Under the pieces are notes generated by a model, which was given only the letters and a program-made list of their open reading frames with translations, did no database searches and was not told the DNA's origin. A stretch of 64,000 nt of DNA, taken from contig JAGTXX020000003.1 of assembly GCA_019044685.2 (NCBI GenBank), positions 248,001 through 312,000 on the forward strand, read 5' to 3'. The position numbers and the translations under genes are program-made. Positions 42,752-53,028 of this stretch are shown one piece after another; the first letter of the stretch is position 1, and every line of letters starts with the position of its first letter. Source of the stretch: Nannochloris sp. 'desiccata'. Taxonomy: Eukaryota > Chlorophyta > Trebouxiophyceae > Chlorellales > Chlorellaceae.

Positions 42752-44950
42752 ATGTCTGTCAAACTCTTTGTTGAGACAAATTTAGATACATCTGTGTTTC
42801 TACTTGTCAACCCCAATACAGAAATTAAGCAACTCAGAGGTAAGAACCTTGAAAAAAAGCTTGGACTTTGGAACATTACATCTTTTTTCCTTGCAACTCT
42901 GCTTAAATCTCGCTTCTAAAAATATAGTCTTGCTCCATTTGCAGATGAGATCACCAAGCGTCTTCGTCAGACCAACTCTGCATTAGCTGAAGTATCTGTT
43001 GAGAGAGTCAAGGTCTTGTTTGACGCTCACAGCACTAAACGGGATCGTAACAATTGCTTTGTGGTCCCTGATGACTACCAACTCGGCTCTATAGTAGAAG
43101 GACCTTCTGGAAAACTTTTTGCAGAGTGCAATAAAGGAAAAGGGACGAAGCGAAAACGTGAAGAAAGCAAGTTTGAGGTCACCCCTAAAAAGCCGACTGG
43201 AGGTGCCGGTAATACTGGCCAGCAGCAAAAGCAGCAGCAAAAGCAGCAGCAAAAGCAGCCACAGCACGAAATTGTTTCTCCTGAGAAAAAGAAAGCTAAA
43301 CCCGCTACGTTTGCAAAAACTCCTGCTTTAAAAGCTCCTGCCAATGGCGGTCTGACAACGTCAGAGAAGAACAAAAAGAAGAACGACGACAACGAGAGGC
43401 AGAAGCAGCAGGAGAAGAATAAGAAAATCAATGGCACTGCTTCCCCGACGCCAAATTCAGAGGGTACTACCAAAAATAAAAAGATAAATAAAAAGGAAAA
43501 GAAACGTAGGGAAGCGGCCGCTGCTGCCGAGGCTGCTGCTGCTGCTGCCACTGGCGTGGTTGTTAAAACTGACGACCAAGGAGCTAAAAGTACTCCTGAG
43601 ATACTACCCAAAGCTACCCCTGGTACTGAAAAACAATCCACTGGAGGCACAAAGAAACACCTCTCTAAATCTGCAAAGAAAAGAGAAAAAATTAAACGGC
43701 GCCTTGAAAGATTTAAACAAGAAGCGGAAGAAAAAGAAAAAGCAGCTGCAGCAGCTGCTGCTGGGGGATCTGAAGGAGAGAAAAACGTGGAGGTAAAAGA
43801 CACAGAGGATACTGTGCCGACTGATGAAGAGATAGCCGCTGCGAAAGCAGTCATAGAGGAAGCTATTGCTGACAAGAAGGAAGAAACAGAGGAAAAGGAA
43901 GAAAAAGAGCAAGACGAGGACAAGAAGGAAGAACAACCTTCGTCTCCTTATGAATCCGATTCACCTACCCCTTCTTCTGAGTCTCTCCTTGCTGCTGCTA
44001 TTGCTGCTGCTGCTGCTGCTAATGGTGATGGTGTGCTTCCATTTGCTGTTATGGACACTCAAGGAGGGTCCCACGTGCCTCCTACGCAGGAACAAGAGAC
44101 TTCAGAAAAATCAGAAGAAAAATTAAAAGAGTCTGAGGAAGAGGTAGTGGACGAGAAAAGTAAGAAGGGCAATTCAAGTAAGAAAAGTAGAGGTAGCGGA
44201 TCTTCCTCGTCCTCGTCTTCTTCTTCTTCTTCTTCTTCAGATGACGAGGATGATGCAGACAATAAAGGCGGAGATACTGACTCCAGTGATAAAACCGAAA
44301 GTGAAGATGAAGAAGAAGATGAAGAAGAACATGATGATGAAGAAGAAGAAGAAGGGAAAGAGAAGAAATCTGTTGCAGCCATCTCCAGTCCCGAAGACCC
44401 TTCCCCTGGTCCTTCTCCAGAGAGACCTCGTAATACGTTTCACGAAACGGACTTGAAGAGTCTATTAAAGAAAGCTGTCAGTGGCAAAGCTGGCGAAAAG
44501 GCTAATTTGGAGAAAGTGCGTGCTGATGCTCAAAAAGAAAAAGAAGAACAACATTCTGGTGGTAGTGCAGGTACCACTCGAACAACACGAAGCGGTGCCG
44601 CAAAGGAAGATTTTCAATGGATTCGTAGTCACGAAAACTTCAAATCGAACGATTTACAGAAGCTGTGCAGAGTTATGGTACGTGAGGTCATCAATGCGGA
44701 TTTAAAAGCACAAGGTAAAAATGAAATCGGCCCGAATAATTTATATAAAGATGGTGTGTTAAAGCCTGATTGGTGGCCAGTAGCTGATTTTTCATCAAAA
44801 GCAGTTGAGAAAAAAGAAAGTGCGGTCAAAATATTTAATGCAGCGAGGGAGGTGCTGAGTAAAATGCATAATGTGAAGTTGGAGGAAAGTAAAAGGCAAG
44901 CGGCAAAGGCAAGGGTGGCGGTAGCCGAGGAAAAGAATAAGAATAAGTAG
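42752..44950 (+). CDS. Coilin/Nopp140-like nuclear protein, 697 aa
   Basis: Exon 1 (42752..42839) and exon 2 (42945..44950) join in phase 1 (CAGAG|GTAAG...TTTGCAG). The first 90 residues (MSVKLFVETNLDTSVFLLVN; RVKVLFDAH; FVVPDDYQLGSIVEG) look like a ubiquitin-like fold comparable in style to coilin's N-terminus. The middle 450 residues are charged and disordered: QQQK repeats, Lys/Glu runs, Ala runs, a stretch of about 14 Ser followed by DDEDD, and more acidic blocks, as in nucleolar or Cajal-body proteins. The last 110 residues appear folded (WIRSHENFKSNDLQKLCRVM; LKPDWWPVADF). No name can be given; a nuclear scaffold is the best inference. Confidence 0.72.
43220..43255 (+). repeat. Three 12-nt coding repeats (QQQK)
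   Basis: CAGCAGCAAAAG is repeated three times without change, coding for Gln-Gln-Gln-Lys units in the 697-aa protein. A likely site of length variation. Confidence 0.85.
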
Positions 44951-45200
44951 ATAGTATCAATAGATTGTAATTAAATAATTATCGATTGCTATTGTTGAAT
45001 TAAACGTCTTTATTTGTAATTCTGTTAGTATTTTCAAGGATAGACTTACACAGCTCGTAGAATTTTCATCTAGTGACAAGCAAAGCAAAACTAGCAATAA
45101 ACAATCAAGCGGTACACAGGTTTTAATCCAAAATTGTTTTTGGTAAGATAGCGAAGGTAAGCCTACCTGCTTCAAATTTAATCTCCTAGAGGCGCTTCAT

Positions 45201-45753
45201 CTATCCAAAAATATCTTCAGTTGGTTTCCAAGCAGTCAAAATACGCCTAGTGGCGGGATACACCGCACCAGGAAGCTTGCCTTGAACATCAGCCCAGTCA
45301 CAGTTAATCTGGCAATTGCCGTCGACGGGGCATTCAAACTCAATCTCAGAAGATAAGGGACCCTGATCAATTTCGCAACGAACAGTGTTGGACCCAAAGG
45401 TTTCTAGGTTGTGGTCACACTTGAGTTGATATCCTTCTTCCAATTGGCATTCTGAATGAGGGAAAATTTAAAGAAATGGCAAGTTAGCTGTGCTGGTTAA
45501 TAATGGTTTATATAGATTTTCCTATTAGTTATTCGAGGTGCTATAACTTACCAACTTCGTCTTCATCCCATTGGTTACCAGAAAACAAACCACCATCGCA
45601 TTCAGGAGGAATCTGACTACCAGGGGAGGCTTCACAGCCCTCCAACGCTTGAACCAAGTGGCGGCGAGATGCAGCCACAGAGGGAGCGAACGTGCTGACC
45701 ATCAAAGCTGTTACAGCAAAAGTGATGAAAAGGTGGGTGCTGCGAGAGAACAT
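45201..45753 (-). CDS. Small secreted cysteine-rich protein, 150 aa
   Basis: Exon 1 (45753..45552) and exon 2 (45451..45201) join in phase 1 (GTTG|GTAAGT...CATTCAG|AA). The N-terminus has a signal peptide (LFITFAVTALMVSTFAPSVA then ASRR). The mature part of about 120 residues is acidic and has nine Cys: CEASPGSQIPPEC, then CQLEEGYQLKC, RCEID, FECPVDGNCQINCDW. The C-x-x-x-x-G-Y-x-L-x-C spacing recalls sushi-like modules, but the match is too weak to name. Probably an extracellular or vacuolar disulfide-bonded protein. Strong codon bias and a C-rich exon suggest good expression. Function unknown. Confidence 0.75.
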
Positions 45754-45914
45754 GGTTACAGAGATATTATACTTTCGAAGGCTTTGTTGATTGAAAAATC
45801 AGCCCTGGGCGAGCAGCGGTCTGCGGTAGGATTGTAGGCCTTGGACTACTTTGTAGGAGCCTTGGCGGTTATAAAAACCAGTAACAAATCGTTTAAAGAT
45901 GATACTATAAGATT
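45754..45914. promoter_or_regulatory. Divergent promoter with TATAAAA box
   Basis: TATAAAA at 45870-45876 lies 39 bp before the ATG of the plus-strand mini-gene and is oriented for it. The same spacer must serve the minus-strand secreted protein. Confidence 0.45.
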
Positions 45915-46253
45915 ATGAGCGTAAAACGAATGCTATATGCAAACGTTTTTCGAGCAGGTGGGAATTACGCCTGTTTGGAAGCTATCCTGATACTATCCTG
46001 ATAGCCAGGAATAGAAAACTCCGACCCCATTTCAGTTTTCTCTTTTGTGACATTCCTCAGCACACGAGATAAATCAACATCAGAAGATGCAGACGCACAC
46101 TCCGTAATAACTAGAAGGGTTAAGTGTAGAAATACACTAAGTCTGTTTCTTTCATTCTTTAGACTCGAAGCTAGACTTAGTATTGTTCCTGGGGAAATAG
46201 CCGGTGGAGCACCGGGAGGATCAGAAAAAATGATAAGACAAAGTCGGAAATGA
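45915..46253 (+). CDS. Three-exon mini-gene, 58 aa, unknown
   Basis: Exons 45915..45957, 46061..46103 and 46163..46253 can be joined with GT-AG signals (GCAG|GTGGG...ATTCCTCAG; CTCC|GTAATA...CATTCTTTAG). The three pieces stay in one frame of 59 codons, despite exon lengths of 43, 43 and 91 that each change phase. The protein begins MSVKRMLYANVFRAAHEINQ, continues HQKMQTHTPLEARLSIVPGE and ends IAGGAPGGSEKMIRQSRK. It is basic with no membrane span, and could be a small mitochondrial subunit. A TATA box lies 39 bp upstream. I do not recognise the family. An 11-bp tandem duplication sits inside intron 1. Confidence 0.5.
45982..46003. repeat. Tandem duplication of 11 bp
   Basis: ctatcctgata occurs twice head to tail (45982-45992, 45993-46003), inside the first intron proposed for the 58-aa mini-gene. 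Confidence 0.8.
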
Positions 46254-46381
46254 TTTTTTCTCTTTTTTGCAAGACTTTAGTTATCAAAACTTTGGCGTTC
46301 ACAGGCGTCTTAAATGGATTACAAATGCAAAGAATTCATTTCACTGTCATGATTTAATGATATGTCACTTAATTTTCTATT

Positions 46382-47881
46382 TCATTTATAGGGCGAGTCC
46401 CTTGTTGCTATTTCAGCGTAATACTCGATTTCTGATCTTTCCTGCCTCAAAAAATCCTCAATCGCATACCTAAACCCATCGTTCACAATAAAATGACTCG
46501 AATACGTCAACGTTGGCAAATACCCACGTGCCAACTTATGCTCCCCCTGCGCGCCGGCTTCTGCTCTCTTAAACTTATTTTCTATCGCATGCTCTATTGC
46601 TTGATAGAAACATAGCTCAAAATGTAAGCCTTTAATCTCATCCCCGGCAGCACACCCCCAATTACGGCCGTAAATCGTATCAGAACCTAACAAATTTAGA
46701 GCGGCAGCTACCGGGCGCTGTTTTTTTGCGCCTCGAGCTGCTGCTCCAGCCATAGTCGGTAAGGACAATGGTCCTTGAGTAGTGCTATTACTCTCTGTGG
46801 CAGTGACTAATAACACCCGATCAGACATACGCTCACTTAAAAGTTCAAAAAATTCCCGGGTCAAATAGGCTGTCCCCCATTTTCTATCTATTGTGTTTAA
46901 ATAAAATTTATAAAAGGCATCCCACAGCCCTGAATCTTGAACATCCGCCCCAGAAAGCCTTTGTACCCTTAATCCTGCATTTGATACTTTCTTCCGTTCT
47001 TGTCGGATAGCTTTTCGTCGTTTTTGTTGCAACGCTGCTTCGAAATCTCCGAAATTTGCATAAAGATTACTCTTTGTACTATTATTTCCAGTACCATCAT
47101 GTGCCGGGGTACTATCATTATGCCAATGGTATTGCACCCCTGTGCGTCGTAACCCACCACATTTCGACATCAATAACCACTCTTCTTCAGTATTAAATGT
47201 ACAATGCAAACTACTAAAACTCAATTCTTGGGGCAGCGTGCCCAGCGTATTGGCCACCGCTCTGGCCACCTCTTCTTTATGTTTGCCTGGTTTGACTAAT
47301 ATTCTAGAGCCAGTGACTGGTGTAAAGGGAACACAGGATTGCATTTTAGGGTAGTAGCCGTTGTCACTGGGTGCAGCAAAGTGTCGATCGAATGCTTGGG
47401 CCCACGCCGAGTCAAAAACGTATTCGCCGTAGCTATGGCCTTTCAAGTATAAAGGTACACATGCTAAGACAACCTGTTCTTCATGTTCGTCCTTTTCACG
47501 TTCAGGGGTTCCTCGGATGACAAAATGTTGTGGTTGCCATCCTTGTGTCGGGGTGCAACTTCCGCTATCCTCTAGAGCATTTAAGAATTCATAAGAAAGA
47601 AATGGATTTGAGTTGTCATGGCAGGAATCCCATGCTTGTTGACCGATTTCAGAGATAGAGCGAGCTAAGGTAGCTTGAAGCTTGAGATCGTGCTTCTTCC
47701 TAGGATCTGTTGTTGTCGTCGGTGTGGTGGCAGTAGAATGGGAGACAGAAGAAGAATCGCTGCTGCTTTGCGCTCGTAGCAAGGATTGATCTCTAGAATT
47801 TTTTAAACTCTTTGCTAAGGTAGTAGGGCAAATGGTCAAAGAGGATGAAGGCGAGGGCTTGATGCCAACTTGAAACCTCAT
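46382..47881 (-). CDS. COG3146/DUF482 GNAT-fold acyltransferase-like protein, plastid
   Basis: Single exon of 499 aa. The first 70 residues are Ser/Thr-rich and basic, a likely transit peptide. The core shows the features of the family annotated in bacteria as peptidogalycan biosynthesis/recognition: NPFLSYEFLNALEDSGSCTP, CVPLYLKGHSYGEYVFDSAW, YYPKMQSCVPFTPVTGSRIL, RRKAIRQERKKV, LRVQRLSGADV and HFELCFYQAIEHAIENKFKR then GEHKLARGYLPTLTYSSH. This family has a double-GNAT (FemAB-like) fold and occurs in many algae and plants; its substrate is not established. Length is typical, allowing for the presequence. No neighbouring gene hints at a pathway. Confidence 0.85.
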   Translation of the reverse strand: MRFQVGIKPSPSSSLTICPTTLAKSLKNSRDQSLLRAQSSSDSSSVSHSTATTPTTTTDPRKKHDLKLQATLARSISEIGQQAWDSCHDNSNPFLSYEFLNALEDSGSCTPTQGWQPQHFVIRGTPEREKDEHEEQVVLACVPLYLKGHSYGEYVFDSAWAQAFDRHFAAPSDNGYYPKMQSCVPFTPVTGSRILVKPGKHKEEVARAVANTLGTLPQELSFSSLHCTFNTEEEWLLMSKCGGLRRTGVQYHWHNDSTPAHDGTGNNSTKSNLYANFGDFEAALQQKRRKAIRQERKKVSNAGLRVQRLSGADVQDSGLWDAFYKFYLNTIDRKWGTAYLTREFFELLSERMSDRVLLVTATESNSTTQGPLSLPTMAGAAARGAKKQRPVAAALNLLGSDTIYGRNWGCAAGDEIKGLHFELCFYQAIEHAIENKFKRAEAGAQGEHKLARGYLPTLTYSSHFIVNDGFRYAIEDFLRQERSEIEYYAEIATRDSPYK

Positions 47882-48248
47882 CTCTCTGCAATCTTAATCC
47901 AATTGCTCTATGTAAGCTCCCTAACGCTAAAATGCAGGATCTGCGCACATGATCATGGGTTCTTTATTTCCTGATCATCAAGAATAACGTATGATAAAGC
48001 GTTTAAGGGTTGTAGAACTCAAATTTGTGGCGTTTAGCCACTGGCCTTCAACTTAACAAGGCCCTTGTGAAATGATTTGGCAGGTCAGCACACTTTTTGA
48101 GCTTCCGTGCTCGTATATTATAGCTTTTTCACTCTTGAAAACATTACAAAACTTTTACATACATCAATAACTACATTTCATAGACCCTGCGCTACCCTTC
48201 TAAGTTGTGATCACTTCCAGATCCCTTGAATTCGAGATTTTTTAAAAA
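47882..48248. promoter_or_regulatory. Divergent promoter region, COG3146 gene / isovaleryl-CoA dehydrogenase
   Basis: 367 bp. ATGATCAT near 47950 and TGATCATC near 47975 are two copies of a TGATCA palindrome 26 bp apart. No ORF. Confidence 0.4.
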
Positions 48249-49505
48249 ATGTTCCGAGTGGTGCAAGGCCGCAGCACCCACCGCCTTGCCGCCCTCCTTC
48301 CCCATGCATCTCGAGGCTTTTCCCAAGCAGCTAGTGTAGCAACAGATTCTTCATCTTCACGTAGCGAAGAACACATCGAGGAGTTTCGAGACACCGTCAG
48401 GACATTTGCTCAAGGCTTTGTTGCACCCTATGCTGCCAGCATAGACCACAACGCCTCCTTCCCTAAAGACGTCAATCTTTGGGCAGCTATGGGCGAATTC
48501 GGTCTACATGGAATCACCGTCCCGGTTGAGCATGGGGGTTTGGGTTTGGGGTACCTTCATCACTGCATTGCTATGGAGGAGCTCTCGCGTGCCTCTGGGT
48601 CTGTAGCTCTGTCGTATGGCGCTCATAGCAACCTCTGTATCAACCAGCTCGTTCGACATGCATCTCCACAACAATTGGAAAAATACCTGCCAAAGCTACT
48701 TACTGGTGAGCACGTTGGGGCTCTCGCCATGAGCGAGCCAGGAGCTGGTAGCGATGTTGTCAGCATGCGTTTAAAAGCAGAAAAAAAGGGCAATAAATAC
48801 ATCCTAAACGGCTCCAAAATGTGGATCACAAACGGTCCCATTGCGAACACACTTATAGTCTACGCAAAAACTGAGCCAGAAAAAGGATCACATGGAATAA
48901 CAGCCTTTATTATAGAAAAGGACATGCCAGGGTTTACCACTGCCCAGAAACTTGATAAATTAGGCATGCGTGGCAGCGACACCTGCGAGTTAGTTTTCGG
49001 AAATTGCGAGGTCCCAGAAGAGAATATCTTGGGCGAGGTCAATAAAGGAGTATATGTGCTCATGAGTGGACTAGATTACGAGAGGTTAGTACTCTCAGCG
49101 GGACCATTAGGCATCCTACAAGCATGCCTTGATACTGTATTGCCTTATGCAAAAGAAAGAAAGCAGTTTGGGAAACCAATTGGAGAGTTTCAATTAATTC
49201 AAGGGAAACTCGCTGATATGTACACAGCAACAAAGGCAACAAGGGCCTTTGTGTACGAGACAGCCAGACAGGCAGATGCGGGGAACGCCGATCGGAAAGA
49301 TTGTGCTGCTGTGATTTTGTATGCCGCTGAGCGTGCTACGCATGCTGCGTTGGACGCGATTCAGATATTAGGTGGAAATGGTTATATTAATGAATATCCT
49401 ACTGGGAGATTGCTTAGGGATGCAAAACTTTATGAGATAGGAGCAGGGACGAGTGAGATCAGAAGATTGTTGATAGGAAGGGAGTTAGTCAGAGGTGAAG
49501 ATTAG
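48249..49505 (+). CDS. IVD: Isovaleryl-CoA dehydrogenase, mitochondrial
   Basis: Single exon of 418 aa. A presequence of about 35 residues ([20 protein letters not shown]) precedes an acyl-CoA dehydrogenase with all main motifs: [40 protein letters not shown], and the C-terminal [20 protein letters not shown] with [12 protein letters not shown]. The catalytic base expected for IVD is the Glu in [14 protein letters not shown], which separates IVD from short/medium-chain enzymes, where it sits near the C-terminus. The enzyme is FAD-dependent, oxidises isovaleryl-CoA in leucine breakdown and passes electrons to ETF. Length and motifs match plant IVD. A TGTAA lies at 49582-49586. Confidence 0.95.
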   Translation: MFRVVQGRSTHRLAALLPHASRGFSQAASVATDSSSSRSEEHIEEFRDTVRTFAQGFVAPYAASIDHNASFPKDVNLWAAMGEFGLHGITVPVEHGGLGLGYLHHCIAMEELSRASGSVALSYGAHSNLCINQLVRHASPQQLEKYLPKLLTGEHVGALAMSEPGAGSDVVSMRLKAEKKGNKYILNGSKMWITNGPIANTLIVYAKTEPEKGSHGITAFIIEKDMPGFTTAQKLDKLGMRGSDTCELVFGNCEVPEENILGEVNKGVYVLMSGLDYERLVLSAGPLGILQACLDTVLPYAKERKQFGKPIGEFQLIQGKLADMYTATKATRAFVYETARQADAGNADRKDCAAVILYAAERATHAALDAIQILGGNGYINEYPTGRLLRDAKLYEIGAGTSEIRRLLIGRELVRGED

Positions 49506-49700
49506 AGTGTTTAATTTTGCAAGGTTCATTTGATTTTGTACATTTTGTTTTGTAGAATGAGGGGGTTGACTCTCTCTGTCTTGTAAAATATGAAAGAGCT
49601 TTATGGAGAATTGAAGGCGCCAGGATCCTCCGGAGGAGAGCAATGATAAAATTAGGAACCCTGGGTTACTTAGCGTTAATTTCTTTCTACTCGGAAATAA

Positions 49701-50035
49701 ATGCATGTGATATTGGAAGCTTTCTTTAGGGTTCTTGGTGGCTTTGGACTGTTATTTTGCTTGATCTTAGTAGGTAAGTTTATTTTAAATCTTAGATCAC
49801 ATGTTTACTTTTTTTGCATGCTGTTATTTTTAATCGTTTTCGATACCTTCAAAACGTCCTCTATTATGCGTTGCTAGGTTATTTTCTTTTATGGCATACA
49901 GCCTTAAAGCACTTGCCACCCGTTCAAGAAGCTTTGGGTTTACGGAAGCCGCTGAAGCCTCCTTTAGAATCCAAGCGAGAGGAGATTGAAGCTTTGAAGC
50001 AGCAGCATGCTAGACTACGGGCATCTTTCAATTAA
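49701..50035 (+). CDS. Small single-span membrane protein, 76 aa
   Basis: Exons 49701..49773 and 49878..50035 join in phase 1 (GTAG|GTAAG...TTGCTAG|GT). The protein starts MHVILEAFFRVLGGFGLLFC and continues LILVGYFLLWH, one long hydrophobic helix interrupted by the intron. It ends with a cytosolic-type helix KREEIEALKQQHARLRASFN. A TGTAA follows at 50068-50072. It begins only 195 bp after the isovaleryl-CoA dehydrogenase stop on the same strand, so it could share that transcript. No family recognised. Confidence 0.65.
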
Positions 50036-50128
50036 AGGACAGAATACTGATATGAAAAATTGGTTTTGTAAATGAAAAATTACATGCTCCTTTTCTGCCC
50101 GCCTTTGGCAATTTTTTTTTAACAAATT

Positions 50129-51527
50129 TTATTCCTTTTGACATTTCTCAAGTTTCTGCTCAAGTACCTCAATCTCTTTCATCAAAAACCCATTCTCAGA
50201 CACCGCACGCCGCGCTTCAGCTAGATTACTATCTCTTTGATTTTGTATTTGTCTCTGGAGTCTGTGAATTCTTGCCTTCAAACTTTCAACAACCTGCTGA
50301 TGATCTCGCTTTTCAGTGGCTGCACTCTCTTCTCCACAGCTATTTTCTTGGTCGCTGCAGTGCAAGTCCGTAGCATATGTGTGATACAGGTTTACTACTG
50401 CATTTTTCAGTTCTGCTGGCTGCTGTATCAACGCTCCAGCCTCTGCAATAGCTCCAGAAATTGTTTTTAATTTACGCTTCAAGCGTTCTACAATTTCTTT
50501 CTGTGCTGCAGTTTCCTTTCTCGCAGCAAGCTCTCTCTGTTTTCTCGAGGACGCAGCCAGTTCTGCTGCTTTTAAAGTTTTTTGAGCACTCTTGTATTCT
50601 CCACGCAATGATTCAACCTGCTGAGCGAGATTACTTGCTTTACTTTTTTCTTCAGCTGTTTGCTTATTGGCTGCTTCCCGGGCGTCCACGAGAGCAACGC
50701 ACTTCATCTCGAGCGCTCTTTCACGGTCTGTGAGCTCACGTACCATAGATTCTTTGTCTTCAAAAGCAGATTCTCTAGCTGCAAGCTCAGATTTGACCCC
50801 GGCGAGATCTTTTACAAGACCCTCGACTTGTGTTCGCAACTTTTTTCCTTGTTGACTCAATTGTTGAGCATTTGACTCTGCAAATTTCGCTGTAACAAGT
50901 TGATCTTCGTATCTTTGCTTAAGAACAGCTGCTTCTCCGCGTAATCGCTGCACAGTGGCACGCTCAGATGCGAGTAAGGTATCAGCCTCGGTCTTGGCAC
51001 TGAGCACTTCTTGGTCAACTTCAGCTTCGAAAGCTTCTTTTTCAGCCTCCCAAGCTGTTTTCATGCTTTCAATTTGTTTCTTTAGCTTGATATTGAGCAT
51101 TTGTTCCTTCTCGAGCTTCTGTTCAAGCTCCTGCACTGCGGCAGAGACGGCATTCTGCTTTTCCTCGGCTGCTTCTGCCACATGTTTCTCTTGCAGCTCT
51201 TTTCCTTCTCTCAAGCTCTTCTCAGCGGCTTCCCTCAAGGACCTTTCTTCAATGAGATCTTGAGAGAGTTTAGTTTCCATCACTCCCAATCGGCGTTCAA
51301 ATGCTTGTTCTGCTGCATGCAGCTTCGCTTTTACTTCAGTCTCTATCATTGCTTCCGACAGTGGAGGGCACCTAGAAAGGATATTAAATAAATAGTTGTT
51401 GTTACTTTGCTGGCGTTACGGCTAAATTTAGGTACGGAAACAACAATAGTATTTCTTACTGTGGCTCAGAATGATTGTTTCTGCCTTCATGTTCCTCTGT
51501 TTGAAGAATATTTTCATCGTTGACCAT
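50129..51527 (-). CDS. Long coiled-coil protein, 436 aa
   Basis: Exon 1 (51527..51460) and exon 2 (51371..50129) join in phase 2 (CCACA|GTAAG...CTTTCTAG|G). After a short polar N-terminus (MVNDENILQTEEHEGRNNHS) the sequence is almost entirely alpha-helical with heptad repeats from about residue 30 to 325, rich in Glu, Lys, Ala and Gln (EKEAFEAEVDQEVLSAKTEA; RLRGEAAVLKQRYEDQLVTA). A non-coil break at about 330-375 contains LYHTYATDLHCSDQENSCGE, then a last coil (QVVESLKARIHRLQRQIQNQ; LMKEIEVLEQKLEKCQ). Probably a cytoskeletal, centrosomal or membrane-tether protein; coiled coils alone cannot tell. Confidence 0.75.
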
Positions 51528-51768
51528 TTTTAGTCTCCCGTCCCTCTCGGTCAAACTTGAATGAATCCACTTCTCTACTTGATATTCCTTACAATCATGG
51601 GACTCAAGACAAAAATATAACTGAAAATTTCAATTTTATATTCTCAACAGAAAAACACACTGAGCCTGGGCTGTATATAAGTACCAAGCCCCGCTACGCC
51701 TGCTATGCACACGGTTGTCAACATAGAGAAGAATGATATATTCTCCATCACTCTTCCCCAACAATCCT

Positions 51769-52762
51769 CTAAATCCTTCTAAAAATAGCTTTCCATGTTT
51801 TCCCTCCATTTCTCTTTACCTTCTGCCCTTCCTCAGTCCCTTCCTCCAGCAACCGAGCTGCCTCATCACCTTCCAACTCAGCTTCCGGCACTTTTTCAAA
51901 AAGAGGATGCGCCTCCAATTTCTCTCTCATCCACACGCCTAGATCCTCTACGTCAGTAATTGTATACAAAATACCTCCAGGTTTCATTAAGTAAGCGTAT
52001 TCTGCAAGTAAAGTGCGTTGAATAATGCGTCTCCGGTGATTTTTTTCTTTGAAATGAGGGTCTGGAAATAAAAAAAACATCTTTTCAAGCGAGCCTTTTT
52101 TGAAATAGTTTGTAATATGTTTCATTGTGTTGGTACGGATGCAGGTGGCATTACGGAATTTGCCTGGTTCCTTTTTACGCAATGCTAAGACGCGTTCTTT
52201 AACGTATTCTGAGACTTTTTGTCTAATTTCCATCCCACAAACAAGTTTGTCGGGGTAGGCTTGGGCGAGGCCGACGGTGAGGCCTCCAAATCCACAGCCC
52301 ACGTCTACAAAGTCTACTTGAGGGGGTGGGGTACCTCTTGCTACAGCTTCTGCATACAGCTCAGGGAATTCTTGTTGCCTGCAAGAGAAAACTTTCATGA
52401 TTAAATGTTGGCGGTGGCTTTTTTATTTGGCAGGTCTCCCTTTTCTGTAAAAAAATAATTTCTTACCAATTCATGTGGTCTGGGTTCAATGGGATATCAA
52501 AATGGGCATCTACAAGAGGATTGCTGTGAGCTCTTTGGCGATACTTGGCCTTTTTGGGGAGCTTGACCTGTGCAAAAGTGATCAATTTGAGATGGTTCTC
52601 CGTCAAATCTGATTACGAAGAGGATTTTCGGCAATGTGCTAAATACTTAGATTCTTCATGTTGCATATATCAGCATGCCAGCCTTATTTATCCACATACC
52701 TCATCAATGCCATCGCCTACACCACCGTCTCTCTGTTGATTCTTGCGTTTAGTCCTTGCCAT
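51769..52762 (-). CDS. TRM8: tRNA (guanine-N7-)-methyltransferase (TRM8/METTL1/TrmB)
   Basis: Exons 52762..52700, 52567..52467 and 52378..51769 encode 257 aa, all with GT-AG introns. The N-terminus KLPKKAKYRQRAHSNPLVDA then HFDIPLNPDHMNW is characteristic. The SAM-binding motif I is VDFVDVGCGFGGLTVGLAQA, acidic CGMEIRQKVSEYV follows, and the family signature MFFLFPDPHFKEKNHRRRII is intact, as is GGILYTITDVEDLGVWM. The enzyme makes m7G46 in tRNA variable loops with a WD-repeat partner (Trm82/WDR4), not present here. The C-terminus has a short Glu-rich insertion. Length is normal. Confidence 0.96.
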
Positions 52763-53028
52763 TGTATTTAGGGGCGATATGAGCGCTCTTCAAGAACCTT
52801 CAGAGTCCTCTCTTGCTACTTAATACCAAAGAATAATGTAAGCAGGAGCCGAACTTTGAAAGGAGCACGTTCTGTAGCTACTGAAGACTCGGTAGAAACG
52901 GAGAAAAATGAGGTGGCAATGGCAACTCGGCCTCATATTCCCACGACCAAGACTATTATGTCTAAATAATCTCAACATTCTTGCCTCTAGAAAGAGCCGA
53001 GCGTATATATCACATTTCATTGTTCAAA
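52763..53028. promoter_or_regulatory. Bidirectional promoter, TRM8 / catalase
   Basis: 266 bp between two divergent start codons. TATATAT lies at 53004-53010 but only 19 bp before the catalase ATG. No ORF of note. Confidence 0.4.

Noticed and set aside
43075..43923. Minus-strand 282-codon ORF rich in Ser, Phe and Cys
   Set aside because: It is the mirror of the Lys/Glu/Gln-rich coding strand of the 697-aa gene; repeats on one strand keep the other open. No independent signals.
46267..46473. 68-codon plus ORF overlapping the end of the COG3146 gene
   Set aside because: Overlaps a well-supported antisense gene end and has no start context or protein-like pattern.
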